Counted from the stretch's first letter, positions 30,361 to 40,468 are shown. The stretch is 64,000 nt of DNA from Martelella lutilitoris (GCF_005924265.1 NZ_VCLB01000001.1:186001-250000), one strand, 5' to 3'. The notes: generated by a model not told the origin, from the letters alone. Translations and numbers: made by a program.

Positions 30361-31395
30361 TTTCGTCTCCTCCCGAGCCCGCCAGGGGGTTCGGCTATTT
30401 TCTGCCCCGCTCTTGCGTGCAGCCTTCCTTCTCGGATTTCCTGCGGCTGCGAACGCGCCAACGCGGTGCCTTTCTCGCCAGGGAACGAGGCCCTGTCCCC
30501 CTGCGGTCCTTGCTCGACACGTGGCGTCCTCCCCGTGCCTGACGGGCGATCGCAGAAGCCCGTTTCCGCAAGCGCCACTCAAGGCCTCACGGATATTGTC
30601 TGCTGTTTCAAGAATGGACGGATTTAGGCGGCAGGCGCCGTCAGGCGCGTCACGGCGGAGGACCGTTCAGGCCGCGGCCGCGGATTTCGGCGCGCCGGTC
30701 GTCGCCGGGACCGTCAACGAAATTGCCCGGGGGGCGCAGCCATCCCGTTTTCATGGAAGCTTGGGGGGAACCTGCCACGCGGGCAGCGCCCGGATACCCA
30801 ACAGCGCCAGGAGAGAGGCCGCGGCTCCGTTTTACGGCAATTTCAGCAAAGACGGATGACGATTTTGCGTCCGTTTTTACGTAAACACGACGAGATCGAA
30901 GCCCGCTCCGATTGCGGCACAAGCCGCCGATATCCGGCAAGACCGAAGCGGGTGCTTCCCCGGGCACGGCGCGAGGAAGGAAATAAACGCCTGTATTTGC
31001 TGTGCCGGGGGCATGGACCACGCGAGCGTTTTTCATTTCAACCTGCCTTCGGAAGGCGGGACCGCAGGGAAACCGAGGGTTCCCGCATACTTCCGTCCGC
31101 CTCGCAGGCGCAGGCAGAGCCTCAAATGCGACATCTGCCGCTCCCGGCTTTCCGGAAACAGATTAAAACCGAAGCATCTGTTTTCGCCGAGGTTGTAACG
31201 GCAATTTTACGCAACTTTTACCAGATAGTCAAATTCTTCGTGCACCCGAACCAAACAGCCCGTTTTTCGGTCTTTCGCCGTCCTCGGCCCTGGAAAGATC
31301 GTCCCATCACGGCCCTCTTTCCGGAAGCGGTCGAATCAGATCACGGCACCGCCATTAACCCGCCTTCGGGTTTGCGACCGGCAGCAGACCCGCGT
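30361..31395. other. ~1-kb intergenic region between RTX protein and glycosyltransferase genes
   Basis: No gene supported; a plus-strand frame at 30856-31659 is mostly antisense to the glycosyltransferase and has no recognisable protein features. The RTX promoter should lie here (minus strand). A hairpin ACGGA...TCCGT followed by TTTTTA at 30851-30878 resembles a weak plus-strand terminator with no known gene before it. An AACCCG/CGGGTT hairpin at 31358-31374 lies just after the glycosyltransferase stop but lacks a T-run. Short AT-rich patch near 31195-31250. Confidence 0.5.
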
Positions 31396-33186
31396 TCAAG
31401 ACGACTTGATGCGTTTCTCAAAGCGACGGTCGGGCGCCCTCAGCCAGCGGCGAACGCGTTGGATCAGTCGGCGCTTGGCTCTGTGTCCGGCGCTTTCGGC
31501 CCAGGGCGTCTGGTTTCGGTAGTCCCAGTAAAGCTCGGTGAAGGGGTGGGTGCATTTGGTGTGCCACGGCTTCTTCGCGTCCATGAAGTGCACGATCGCC
31601 GGAAAGCGCGCCGCTTCGAAAGCCTCCTTCTCGCTATAGGCCGGCTCCAGAGCGTTTGAGCGATAGATGCGGGTACCGGCATTCCAGGCCAGCGGCAATT
31701 CCTTGGTGTCGTTGCAAAACAGGATGTTGAGAATGTCCTGGTCCTGCGAGATGATATAGGGACCCTGACGACGAAAGATTTCGAGGATCGCCTCGGCGAG
31801 CGGCATTTCGCGAAAGCGCGCGACGTCAAACACCATGACCCCGGCATTGAAATAGCGATGCGCCGCGTCAAGCCTCAGGCGGCGGGCCTGGGGCAGGCCG
31901 GCATCATCGGGCGCGCCGGCAACGGGATGGCCTTCCAGGTCGATCGCCCAGAGCTTTTCAACAGGCTCGATGACGACGGTATCGGCGTCAAGATAGATCA
32001 CCTTTTCCACGTCGGGCGGAAGATAGTGATGCATGACCAGACGGTAATAGGTGGCGATCGAAATATAATCACGGTTGAGCGGCAACCAGCGCAAGTCCCG
32101 GTCATCGATGTCGATGAAATCGATGCGCCCGCCCGCGCCTTTGACGAGCCCTTCAAGCCGTTCGCGGTTGCCTGCCGAAATAGTGTGTCCGTTCAGGACA
32201 AGAAAACGCAGGCGCGAGGGCGTTGTGCTGGTCTTGAGGGCCGAGAGCATGGTGACGGCGGCATGCGGCAAATAGTAATCGTCCACCGCGAGCGCGACAT
32301 TGATGTCATCATCGGCGCCGCCGTCCCCCCGATCGGCGACCCGCGTCCGATCACGTTTTTGCCGCGCTTCGAGAAGGACCTGTTGAGGGGAGACCGGCGG
32401 GCGCGGCCTGATGCCCCAGGTCAGCGGAAGTTCCCGCGCCCTGGCCCCGTGAACGGATTTCGCATAGGCAACATAGGCACAGGTCAGATATTCAGCCAGG
32501 AACCCGCCGAGGCGAGACTGGTAGGAATCATAGCCGGAGACGTCGATCCTCTGCTGTGCCGCCTCGAGCATGTCGATCAGGAAATCGGCATACTCCAGAA
32601 AAAACGGTCGACGCATCACCGAGATCGAATTGAAGAACAGCTTTCGTCCGGTAAGGATCTGTACGAGATAGGGATAGATGTGCGGCGCACGCTCCTTGAC
32701 GATATCCTCCAGCACGGCCATGTCCCTCGCATGGTGCTGATGCGCGAAGAAGTCCGAAGCGGTCATAACCAAATCCGGCAGGCCCGGAAGATAGAGCGGT
32801 CGCGCCGGCGGCGTCAGGATATCCGCGCTCTCACAGGCTTTTTCGATCAGGTCGTCGCGCCACCCGTATTTCTCATAGGTTTCATCGGAAATCTCTTCGA
32901 ATGACAGGCCGCGCGGCTTCTTTCCGGCAAAGGCAAGGAGCCTGCGATAATGCATCTGGCCGTAATATTCGGCCTCCACATTGTGGCGCATCCAGTAAAG
33001 CGCGGTCAGTTCGCTCCAGAACAGGTTGTCGTGCGAATTGTTCTTGCCGGTATCATCCCCGATCGCGCCCTCGACATGAAACCGCCCGAGCGCCCGGCCG
33101 GCCTGGATCGGGTTCAGATATGCGGTCTTCACCAGCGGTGCCGGTTTGAAATAGACGACCGAGATGAAGATTTTCGTGGAGATCAT
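31396..33186 (-). CDS. two-domain glycosyltransferase (DUF4422 plus GT8)
   Basis: 596 residues from ATG at 33186 (MISTKIFISVVYFKPAP). The first ~270 residues match the DUF4422 type (SHDNLFWSELTALYWMRHN, YYGQMHYRRLL). After a charged linker (QKRDRTRVADRGDGGADDD) the C-terminal ~280 residues are a GT8/LgtC-like transferase: VALAVDDYYLPHAAVTML, metal-binding YLDADTVV, YFNAGVMVFDV and a final HFMDAKKPWH. Probably adds sugars to lipopolysaccharide or capsule from the cytoplasmic face. Both domains look intact. The C-terminus is basic (RRWLRAPDRRFEKRIKSS), suiting membrane association. Confidence 0.85.
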   Translation of the reverse strand: MISTKIFISVVYFKPAPLVKTAYLNPIQAGRALGRFHVEGAIGDDTGKNNSHDNLFWSELTALYWMRHNVEAEYYGQMHYRRLLAFAGKKPRGLSFEEISDETYEKYGWRDDLIEKACESADILTPPARPLYLPGLPDLVMTASDFFAHQHHARDMAVLEDIVKERAPHIYPYLVQILTGRKLFFNSISVMRRPFFLEYADFLIDMLEAAQQRIDVSGYDSYQSRLGGFLAEYLTCAYVAYAKSVHGARARELPLTWGIRPRPPVSPQQVLLEARQKRDRTRVADRGDGGADDDINVALAVDDYYLPHAAVTMLSALKTSTTPSRLRFLVLNGHTISAGNRERLEGLVKGAGGRIDFIDIDDRDLRWLPLNRDYISIATYYRLVMHHYLPPDVEKVIYLDADTVVIEPVEKLWAIDLEGHPVAGAPDDAGLPQARRLRLDAAHRYFNAGVMVFDVARFREMPLAEAILEIFRRQGPYIISQDQDILNILFCNDTKELPLAWNAGTRIYRSNALEPAYSEKEAFEAARFPAIVHFMDAKKPWHTKCTHPFTELYWDYRNQTPWAESAGHRAKRRLIQRVRRWLRAPDRRFEKRIKSS

Positions 33187-33515
33187 GCGTTGGTCTGGCC
33201 ATGGTTTCAGCGAAGCGGCTCGCCCGGACCACGATCCGGTCCCGGCATCCGGCGACGAAGGCTCATGTCCTGACAAACACATCAAAACTCAGCGGAAGAT
33301 AGCCCGGCCCCCCTGTTCTGAGAACCCCCTTAATCCAGCCGCGCACGGTTTGAGGCTCGCAAGATCCAAAGGGATGACACCGGAGCAAGGAAACCGCCGC
33401 CCGACCCTGTTCCAGGCCGAACGGCGGCATCGAGTATTTCGCCGTCAGATGGAAACATCCAACGTCCGCGAAAAGACGTCAAAACAGATAGATAGTATTG
33501 ATTTTCCTTGCGAGC
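33187..33515. other. intergenic region, no gene seen
   Basis: Lies between the divergent-side start of the glycosyltransferase and the stop of the PfpI gene. No convincing frame, RNA or terminator was found; it must contain the glycosyltransferase promoter. Confidence 0.5.
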
Positions 33516-34076
33516 TTACGCTGCGCGGCGATCATGGCGGCCTTCCTCGACCTCCTCGACGATCTTGGCGACAAAGGCTTCGAGGTCCTTCGGCGAACGC
33601 GAGGTGATGATGCCGTTATCAGTGACGCATTCGCTGTCCACCCAATTGGCGCCCGCATTTTTCATGTCGGTCCGGATGGAGTGGTAGGACGTGGCGTCGC
33701 GGCCTTTCAGAACATCGGCCTCCACCAGAAGCCAGGGGCCGTGGCAGATGGCGGCGACAATGCGTCCCGACGACACGAATTCCTTGACGATCGAAACGGC
33801 TTTCTCCGAGGTGCGCAGCACATCCGGATTGATCTGGCCACCGGGCAGCACGATCGCGTCATAATCGGAGACCGAGACGTCTTCGAGCGCGCGTTCAGCT
33901 TCGACGCTGTCGCCCCAGTCCTTTTCGTCCCAACTCTTGATCGGGCCTTTTTCCAGTGAGGCAATTGTCACCGAAGCACCGCGCTTTTTGAGTTCGTCCA
34001 GCGGCACGCGCAGTTCCGAACGTTCATATCCATGGGTGGCCATGATCAGAATCTTGGACTGATGAATACCAGGCAT
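33516..34076 (-). CDS. DJ-1/PfpI family protein (YhbO-like)
   Basis: 186 residues from ATG at 34076, preceded by AGGAGGAT. Class I glutamine-amidotransferase-like fold. The nucleophile elbow is AAICHGPWLL (Cys near 113), the conserved Glu is in the N-terminal part (ATHGYERSELRVPL), and LPGGQINPD gives the oxyanion region. Homologues act as general stress proteins, glyoxalase III or protein deglycase; the exact role is debated. The longer frame to 34244 is not conserved. Monocistronic. Confidence 0.88.
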   Translation of the reverse strand: MPGIHQSKILIMATHGYERSELRVPLDELKKRGASVTIASLEKGPIKSWDEKDWGDSVEAERALEDVSVSDYDAIVLPGGQINPDVLRTSEKAVSIVKEFVSSGRIVAAICHGPWLLVEADVLKGRDATSYHSIRTDMKNAGANWVDSECVTDNGIITSRSPKDLEAFVAKIVEEVEEGRHDRRAA

Positions 34077-34265
34077 CGCATCCTCCTGTCGATTTTCTTG
34101 GTTTTGGCTCTCAGCGAAAGCGCTTCGCTGCTGCCTTCCTGAAAGAAACGCAAAGCCCGACCATCGCGTTCCTTCGACCGGAGAAAGATTGCAGAACCGC
34201 TGCGCTCGAAAAGCGGCAACCGCCGGAACGGTAGGGAATAACAAGCGGCGTCTCGAAACAAGACT

Positions 34266-35477
34266 TCAGCTCAGTGCGACAAAGGGGCTGTTCTCAATGG
34301 AGTACTCGGCGGCAAGCGGCAGGGCCGCCGCCCCCACGGCCTTGGCCAGGCTTCCCCAGCGCCCGGCCTCGACCGATGGCTTCGAGATGCCCTGCAGGTC
34401 CATCGTCTCGATTTCCGTCCTGATCGCGTCTATCAGGGTCGCGCGCACATGCTCGGGAAACGCGCCGTCCACGACGACGGCTTCAAAGTCGATGATAGAC
34501 AGAGACGAGACCGTGGCGGCCGCAAGGCCCTTCGCCGTGGCGCTCACCCATGCCTCCACCTCCCCGGGGAACGCATCCCAGCTTGCAGGCCTGTGCCAGA
34601 TACAATGCGGATCCGCACCGGTTTCGGCAATCGCCCGTTCGAGCACGAAAACCGACGTCTGGTCCATCAGGCGGTCCTTGCCGGCAACGCCGCCCGGTAT
34701 ACGCAGCGGACCAAAACCGCCGGCATTGCCGGTGCGCCCCGAGAACACGCTGCCATTGAGCACAATGCCGCCGCCAATCAGCGTTCCGACGAAGAAATAG
34801 ACGAAATCATGCTTGTCGGCATGCGGCCCGAACATCAGTTCCGCGCGACAGGCAGCGGTTCCGTCATTCTCGATCATCACCCGCCACGCCCCCAAGGCGG
34901 CGAGCGCCTCGGCGATGTCAAAGGTCCGCCACGCATTCATTTCGGCCGCCGGCGCGCCAACCTCGTCCGTCCAGCTCCAGAGCTCGCCCGGCATGGCGAC
35001 GCCGAAGCCGGCGATATCTTTCTTCCTGACCTTGGCCTGCCCGAGAAGCGTTTCGATGGCCGCGCGCACAAACCCGATGCAGGCTTCAGGCGTCGGATAG
35101 TCGTGAAAAACGCTCTCGCTAGCGCGAATTTCACCGGCGAAATCAATGATCACGAGATCGAAGCTGCGCCTGCCGACCTTCAGTCCAAAATAGAATTTCG
35201 CATCCGGATTGATGCTCGCCGGAATGGAAGGTTGGCCCATTTTTCCGCGCGCCGGCTCGCCCTTCAACAGCAGGTTTTCAGCCTCCAGGCTGCGGAAAAT
35301 ATTCGAGATGGCGTTCGGCGAAAGCGTGGTCGCGCGCGTTGCCTCGGCCTTGGTGAGTTGGCCGTGCCGGCGAATAAGCTGCAGAACGAGGCGCTCATTA
35401 TAGTGGCGGACGACAATCTGATTCGAGCCTCGCCGCTTGGGCGAAGCACCTGATTCCTCTTGATTTTGCCGTTCCAT
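34266..35477 (-). CDS. ROK-family transcriptional regulator
   Basis: 403 residues from ATG at 35477 (a GTG at 35492 is also possible; neither has a strong ribosome binding site). N-terminal winged helix (about 25-85, GQLTKAEATRATTLSPNAIS) followed by a ROK sugar-kinase-like domain with GLKVGRRSFDLVIIDFAG and GTLIGGGIVLNGSVFSGRTG. The normal ATP-site DxGxT is replaced by KVGRRS, as in ROK repressors without kinase activity. Divergent from the sugar-import operon at 35738, so it most likely controls it. Confidence 0.85.
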   Translation of the reverse strand: MERQNQEESGASPKRRGSNQIVVRHYNERLVLQLIRRHGQLTKAEATRATTLSPNAISNIFRSLEAENLLLKGEPARGKMGQPSIPASINPDAKFYFGLKVGRRSFDLVIIDFAGEIRASESVFHDYPTPEACIGFVRAAIETLLGQAKVRKKDIAGFGVAMPGELWSWTDEVGAPAAEMNAWRTFDIAEALAALGAWRVMIENDGTAACRAELMFGPHADKHDFVYFFVGTLIGGGIVLNGSVFSGRTGNAGGFGPLRIPGGVAGKDRLMDQTSVFVLERAIAETGADPHCIWHRPASWDAFPGEVEAWVSATAKGLAAATVSSLSIIDFEAVVVDGAFPEHVRATLIDAIRTEIETMDLQGISKPSVEAGRWGSLAKAVGAAALPLAAEYSIENSPFVALS

Positions 35478-35737
35478 CGTGTCGCGTATCACTGTTTCTG
35501 GGCGCTGGTTGGATATTCATTTCTATGGTGTGGCTTTCCTTATGACAAGGCGCGCGGGCCAAGAAGGGCACAGCTCACGACTAATAACTTCATGATGAAA
35601 TAGTCTTGACATCGATGATGCGATGCGCTTTCTTGGACCCCGAGGAATGCAATTGAAGCGTGCACAATGGGGGAGGACCATTCACGTATCGCACGGCCTG
35701 CGCGCCGGGTTCGACACCGTGAATACTCAACACAATC

Positions 35738-38338
35738 ATGAAAAAGATCGATCCGACATACCCTCAGGGAGCGCGGCCGCCCGAACTGCCGCCATTGATC
35801 GAACTCAGGGGCGTCTCCAAGGTCTTTGGCGGCACGGTCGCCGTCAGTGATGTAACGCTGGATGTGCGACCGGCGGAGGTTCTGGCCCTGCTTGGCGAAA
35901 ACGGCGCAGGCAAGAGCACCTGCGTCAAGATGATGTGCGGCGTCCACAAGCCGACGGCGGGTGACATCATCGTCGCGGGCAAAGTGCAGAACTGGCATTC
36001 GCCGCTTGACGCGCAGCATGCAGGCATTGCCGTCGTGCACCAGCATCCGGGCCTCTTCCCCGATCTCTCAATCGTCGAGAACATCTATTTCGGCCGCTAT
36101 CCGACCAATGCCGTCGGCCTGCTCGACCGCAAGGCCATGCACCGGCGGGTCGTCGAGCTTCTGGACATGGTGGGTCTGGCCGCCAGTCCGGATGCCCTCC
36201 TGAAGTCACTGAGCATTTCCGAACAACAGCTCGTCGAAATCGCCAAGGCGCTTTCCACCGATGCCGACGTGCTCATCCTTGACGAGCCGACGGCGTCGCT
36301 CTCCCATCGCGAAGTCGAGAAGCTGTTCGCGGTGGTGCGCAAGCTGAAGGCGCGCGGGGTCGGCATCGTCTTTGTCGGCCACCGCATGGATGAGGTCTTC
36401 CACATCTCCGACCGCATCTCCGTTCTGCGCGACGGCGCGCTCGTGCGCACGGCGGATGCGTCGGAGCTTTCGCGCCAGCAGGCCATCAACCTGATGGCGG
36501 GGCGCGAACTGCAGGCCTCCTTCCCGCAGCGCAAGCACGATCTCGGCCCTGAAATCCTGAGCGTCGAGAACCTCGGCGTCGACGCGGAGTTCGAGGATAT
36601 CTCGCTCAGCGTCCGCGCCGGCGAAATCATGGGGATCGGCGGGCTGGTCGGCAGCGGTCGAACGGAGTTCGCCACCACGATATTCGGCGTGAAGCATCCG
36701 AGCCGCGGCTCGATCCGCATTGACGGCAAGACCGTCGACATCCGCTCGCCGCAGCAGGCGATGAAACACGGCATTGCCTATGTCTCGGAGGACCGCCACG
36801 CCAAATCGCTGATCATGGACTTCCCGATCCGGGTCAACGCATCGCTGACCGTGCTGCAGAACTGCACGCATCACGGCCTTCTGCGACCGGCGCGCGAAGT
36901 CAATTACGTGAAGGAATATCTGCAGCGGCTGAAACTGCGTTTCGCCTCCTATGAACAGGAAATCTCCGGCCTTTCCGGCGGCAATCAGCAAAAGGTCGTG
37001 TTGTCGAAATGGCTGGCGACGAAACCGCGCATCCTGATCCTCGACGAACCGACCCAGGGCATTGACGTCGAGAGCAAGGCCGAGGTTCATGCCATCATCG
37101 CCGATCTCGCCAGGTCCGGCATGGCGATCGTCCTGATCTCCTCCGAACTGCCGGAACTGATCGGCATGTGCGATCGCATCACGGTGCTGCGCGAGGGGCG
37201 GCAGACGGCGACCTTTGAGGATAAAAACGTCGATCCGACCGAAGTGCTGAAGGCGGCGACCGAGACGACGGCGAAGGCGGAATTCAAACCCGCCGACCAC
37301 GACGCAGCCTCCGGCCCGGATGAATCAGGCGCGGAGAGCAAAGCCAAATCGGTCCTGCGACAGTCTTTCGAGCAGGTGTTCATGCGCCGCGAGATTGGCC
37401 TTGTGGTCGCCATTCTCGCCGTCGTCATTCCGGTTTCGATCATCAACCCGCGCATGCTGAGCTTTACCAATCTGCAATCGCTTTCGATGGACGCGGGCCT
37501 TCTTGGTTTCGTCGCTCTTGGCGAAATGCTGGTGATCCTCACCCGCAATATCGATCTCTCCGTTGCGTCCGTCATCGGGCTTACGGCCTATGCCGCAGCG
37601 CTGCTGATGTCGACCCACCCCGAACTTCCGGCGCTCGCGGGCCTTGGCTTTGCCGTCCTGATCGGCGGCGGCCTCGGCACGATCAACGGTCTGATCGTCG
37701 GCTATGGCCGGGTGCCCTCCATCGTTGCGACGCTCGGCACAATGTCGGTCTATCGCGGGCTCCTGAGCCTTTGGGCCAATGGCGACCAGATCAGCGCCGA
37801 TGAAGTGCCGCAACACTGGCTCGATCTTGCCGGCCAGCGTCTGCTTGGCCTGCCGGGCATTGTCGTGGCCTCCCTCGTCACGCTGGCGATTGCCGGCTTT
37901 CTCTTGCAGCGGACCCGCTTCGGCCGCGAGATCTATGGCGTCGGCTCCAATCCGGAAGCGGCGGACACCATCGGCGTGCCCTCGGCAAGGCGCATTCTGG
38001 CGGCCTTCGCCATCGCCGGCGCGCTCGCCGGGGTCATGGGCGCGCTCTGGGCCTCGCGCTACGCCACGGTCGATGCCCGCGTCGCCTTCGGCTACGAGCT
38101 GACGGTAATCGCCTCCGTTGTCGTCGGCGGCGTCGCCATTCGCGGCGGCTCGGGCACCGTGCTTGGCATCATCCTCGGCGTGGTCACGCTGCTGGTCATC
38201 CGCAACGGCCTGAGCCTGGTCCGTGTCAACCCGCTCTGGCTGCAGGGCGTCTACGGCCTCGTCATTCTGGCCGCCATTACCATCGACGCGAAAATCGCCG
38301 CCCGCAGCGAGCGCGCGCTCAAACGGAGGATGATGTGA
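35738..38338 (+). CDS. sugar ABC transporter, fused ATP-binding protein and permease
   Basis: 866 residues, about the sum of an RbsA-type ATPase (~500) and an RbsC-type permease (~330). ATPase: Walker A GENGAGKSTC near 55; second cassette with the usual degenerate GLVGSGRTEF and full signature LSGGNQQKVVLSKWL. A charged linker (about 500-540, PADHDAASGPDESGAES) leads to the permease, whose first helix is LVVAILAVVIPVSII and whose conserved helix region is LVILTRNIDLSVASVIGLTA. Belongs to the ribose/rhamnose/autoinducer-2 importer class. No internal stop or frameshift, so the fusion is real at sequence level. Overlaps the next permease by 1 bp. Confidence 0.88.
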   Translation: MKKIDPTYPQGARPPELPPLIELRGVSKVFGGTVAVSDVTLDVRPAEVLALLGENGAGKSTCVKMMCGVHKPTAGDIIVAGKVQNWHSPLDAQHAGIAVVHQHPGLFPDLSIVENIYFGRYPTNAVGLLDRKAMHRRVVELLDMVGLAASPDALLKSLSISEQQLVEIAKALSTDADVLILDEPTASLSHREVEKLFAVVRKLKARGVGIVFVGHRMDEVFHISDRISVLRDGALVRTADASELSRQQAINLMAGRELQASFPQRKHDLGPEILSVENLGVDAEFEDISLSVRAGEIMGIGGLVGSGRTEFATTIFGVKHPSRGSIRIDGKTVDIRSPQQAMKHGIAYVSEDRHAKSLIMDFPIRVNASLTVLQNCTHHGLLRPAREVNYVKEYLQRLKLRFASYEQEISGLSGGNQQKVVLSKWLATKPRILILDEPTQGIDVESKAEVHAIIADLARSGMAIVLISSELPELIGMCDRITVLREGRQTATFEDKNVDPTEVLKAATETTAKAEFKPADHDAASGPDESGAESKAKSVLRQSFEQVFMRREIGLVVAILAVVIPVSIINPRMLSFTNLQSLSMDAGLLGFVALGEMLVILTRNIDLSVASVIGLTAYAAALLMSTHPELPALAGLGFAVLIGGGLGTINGLIVGYGRVPSIVATLGTMSVYRGLLSLWANGDQISADEVPQHWLDLAGQRLLGLPGIVVASLVTLAIAGFLLQRTRFGREIYGVGSNPEAADTIGVPSARRILAAFAIAGALAGVMGALWASRYATVDARVAFGYELTVIASVVVGGVAIRGGSGTVLGIILGVVTLLVIRNGLSLVRVNPLWLQGVYGLVILAAITIDAKIAARSERALKRRMM

Positions 38339-39327
38339 TGAAACTGCCGCTCTGGCTATCCGTCTGGGACGTGTTCATCTGCGCCGTCGCCGCGCTTGCC
38401 ACCCTTTACGGCCTTGTTTTCGTGCATAATTTCGGCACGCCGTTCAACATCTCCCAGCTGATCGCGGGCGGTTCGGAACGCGCGCTTCTGGTATTGCCGA
38501 TCATGTTGCTGCTGATCACCCGCGACATCGACCTTTCGGTTGCCAGCACGCTGGCGCTGACCAGCGTCCTCCTGGGCCTCAGCCTTGAAGCGGGACTGGC
38601 CCTGCCCGCGGCAATCGCCATTGCCCTCGTCTCCGGCGCGCTGCTCGGCGCTTTCAACGGCATGATGACGACGCTGTTCGGCCTGCCGTCATTGGTGGTG
38701 ACGCTTGGCACCATGGCGCTTTTCCGCGGCATCGGCTACGTGCTCCTGGGCACGGGTTCTGTGAATATCCTGCCCGAAGCGCTGACAAATTTCGGCTTTC
38801 TCAATGTCGGAAGCCTGCCCATACCGCGCACTATCCTGCCCTTTGCGATCATTCTGCCGGTCTTCGCCGTTGTCCTGCACGCGACCCCGCTCGGACGACG
38901 CATCTTCGCCATCGGCGGAAATCCCGACACGGCCAAATTCTCCGGCATTGCGGTCGATCGCATTCGTTTCTGGCTGTTCGTCTTCTCAGGCGTCATGTGC
39001 GCCATTGCCGGCATCGTTTACACCGCCCGCCTCGCCAATGCCCGCGCCAACAACGCCTTCGGCATGGAGCTCGACGTCATAACCATCGCCATGCTCGGGG
39101 GCGTCAGCGTCTTCGGCGGCAAGGGCGGCGTGGCAGGGGTTTTCGGCTCGCTTTGCCTGGTGACGCTGATCCGCAACCTGCTCGGCATCAGCGGCGTCGG
39201 CGGCGATGCGCAGAGCACGGTCGTCGGCATGCTGCTGATCATCGCGCTGCTGGCCGGGAATTTTTCATCAGCGATTTCGGCACGTCTGAAACAGCTGACA
39301 CGACAAGGACCTGTTGCGACGCAATGA
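38338..39327 (+). CDS. sugar ABC transporter, permease
   Basis: 329 residues, RbsC/RhaP-type inner-membrane permease with eight or more helices and the conserved LLLITRDIDLSVASTLALT. Start ATG at 38338, 7 nt after CGGAGGA and overlapping the stop of the preceding gene (TGATG). Expected to pair with the permease half of the fused subunit to form a heterodimeric channel. Confidence 0.9.
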   Translation: MKLPLWLSVWDVFICAVAALATLYGLVFVHNFGTPFNISQLIAGGSERALLVLPIMLLLITRDIDLSVASTLALTSVLLGLSLEAGLALPAAIAIALVSGALLGAFNGMMTTLFGLPSLVVTLGTMALFRGIGYVLLGTGSVNILPEALTNFGFLNVGSLPIPRTILPFAIILPVFAVVLHATPLGRRIFAIGGNPDTAKFSGIAVDRIRFWLFVFSGVMCAIAGIVYTARLANARANNAFGMELDVITIAMLGGVSVFGGKGGVAGVFGSLCLVTLIRNLLGISGVGGDAQSTVVGMLLIIALLAGNFSSAISARLKQLTRQGPVATQ

Positions 39328-39381
39328 GCGCGCAGCAAAACAGGCCAGCCTGACTGGCTATAACACTGGAGGAGAGAAGAA

Positions 39382-40383
39382 ATGCCTGTAAAATCATTGC
39401 TCGCAACGGTCTGCGGCCTTGCAATGCTCACGGCCGGGGCGGCCGCGGCTGCCGATTGCGCCGACGGCCCGGTCACGGTCGGCTTCCTGCCCAAGCTTGA
39501 TACCGATCCCTATTTCCAGGTCGCCGGCAAGGGCGCCGAGGAAGCCCAGGCCGAGATCGGCGGCAAGGTCATCCAGGCAGCACCCAGCCAGGCGACGGCC
39601 GAAGCCCAGATCGAGTTCATCAACAATCTCGTCTCGCAGGGCGTCGATGTCATCGCGATTTCCGGCAATGACGCCAATGCGGTCGCGCCCGCGCTGAAGC
39701 GCGCCGCCGCAAACGGCGTGAAGGTCATCTCCTACGATTCCGACGTCGCGGAAAGCGCCCGCACGCTGTTCATCAACCAGGCGCTCGGCTCAAGCCTTGC
39801 CTCGATGATGCTGCAATCCATGTCCGAGATGATCGGCGGCGAGGGTGAATTCGCGATCCTGTCGTCGACGCCGACGGCGACCAACCAGAACGCATGGATT
39901 GCCCAGATGAAGGAGGAGATGGCCAGCAACCCGGATTACAAGGGCCTGGAACTGGTGCAGATTTCCTATGGCGAGGAAAGCGAGCAGATCAACCAGCAGC
40001 AGACCATTGCGCTCGCCCAGGCCTATCCCGATCTCAAGGGTATCATCGTGCCTGCCGGCATCGGTCTTCCCGCGGCGGCGCGCGCGCTTGAGGAAGCAGG
40101 GCTTACCGGCAAGATCAAGCTCACCGGCCTCGCCCCCGCCTCGCTCATCCGCAAATATGTGGCCGATGGCGATGCGCAGGACATCTGGTGGAACGTCTCC
40201 GACCTCGGTTACTTGACCTACTATGCCGCCCAGGCGCTGGCACAGTGCAAGGTCAGCGGCGAAGCCGGCGAAACCTTCGAGGCGGGACGCCTCGGCACCT
40301 ACACTGTCGGCGATGCCGGCGAAGTGGTGCTTGGCCCGGCCAAGATCGTTACGCCGGACAATCTGGATGAGTTCAAGTTCTGA
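39382..40383 (+). CDS. sugar ABC transporter, periplasmic binding protein (RhaS/LsrB-like)
   Basis: 333 residues. Signal peptide with cleavage after TAGAAAAA (about residue 22), then a type I periplasmic-binding fold: VTVGFLPKLDTDPYF, VIAISGNDANAVAPALKRA, VKVISYDSDV. The ISxNDANAV and YDSDV stretches are characteristic of RhaS and LsrB proteins. Strong ribosome binding site (GGAGGAG). The ligand cannot be fixed from sequence; rhamnose-like sugars or AI-2 are the obvious candidates. A 9-bp hairpin follows the gene. Confidence 0.9.
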   Translation: MPVKSLLATVCGLAMLTAGAAAAADCADGPVTVGFLPKLDTDPYFQVAGKGAEEAQAEIGGKVIQAAPSQATAEAQIEFINNLVSQGVDVIAISGNDANAVAPALKRAAANGVKVISYDSDVAESARTLFINQALGSSLASMMLQSMSEMIGGEGEFAILSSTPTATNQNAWIAQMKEEMASNPDYKGLELVQISYGEESEQINQQQTIALAQAYPDLKGIIVPAGIGLPAAARALEEAGLTGKIKLTGLAPASLIRKYVADGDAQDIWWNVSDLGYLTYYAAQALAQCKVSGEAGETFEAGRLGTYTVGDAGEVVLGPAKIVTPDNLDEFKF

Positions 40384-40446
40384 TCCGCAGAGACCTGACG
40401 CTCGCGCTTTGTGCGTCCGAATGGATGCACGGCGTTCCAATAATCT

Positions 40447-40468
40447 GCGTGGCGGAAAGCCGCCACGC
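40447..40468 (+). promoter_or_regulatory. perfect 9-bp hairpin between binding-protein and kinase genes
   Basis: GCGTGGCGG/CCGCCACGC with an AAAG loop, 63 bp after the binding-protein stop and without a T-run. Such stem-loops often stabilise the abundant binding-protein transcript and lower expression of the gene behind it; that role is inferred. Confidence 0.55.

Noticed and set aside
30856-31659. 267-codon plus-strand frame
   Set aside because: Mostly antisense to the glycosyltransferase, Arg/Pro-rich, without a ribosome binding site or recognisable domain.
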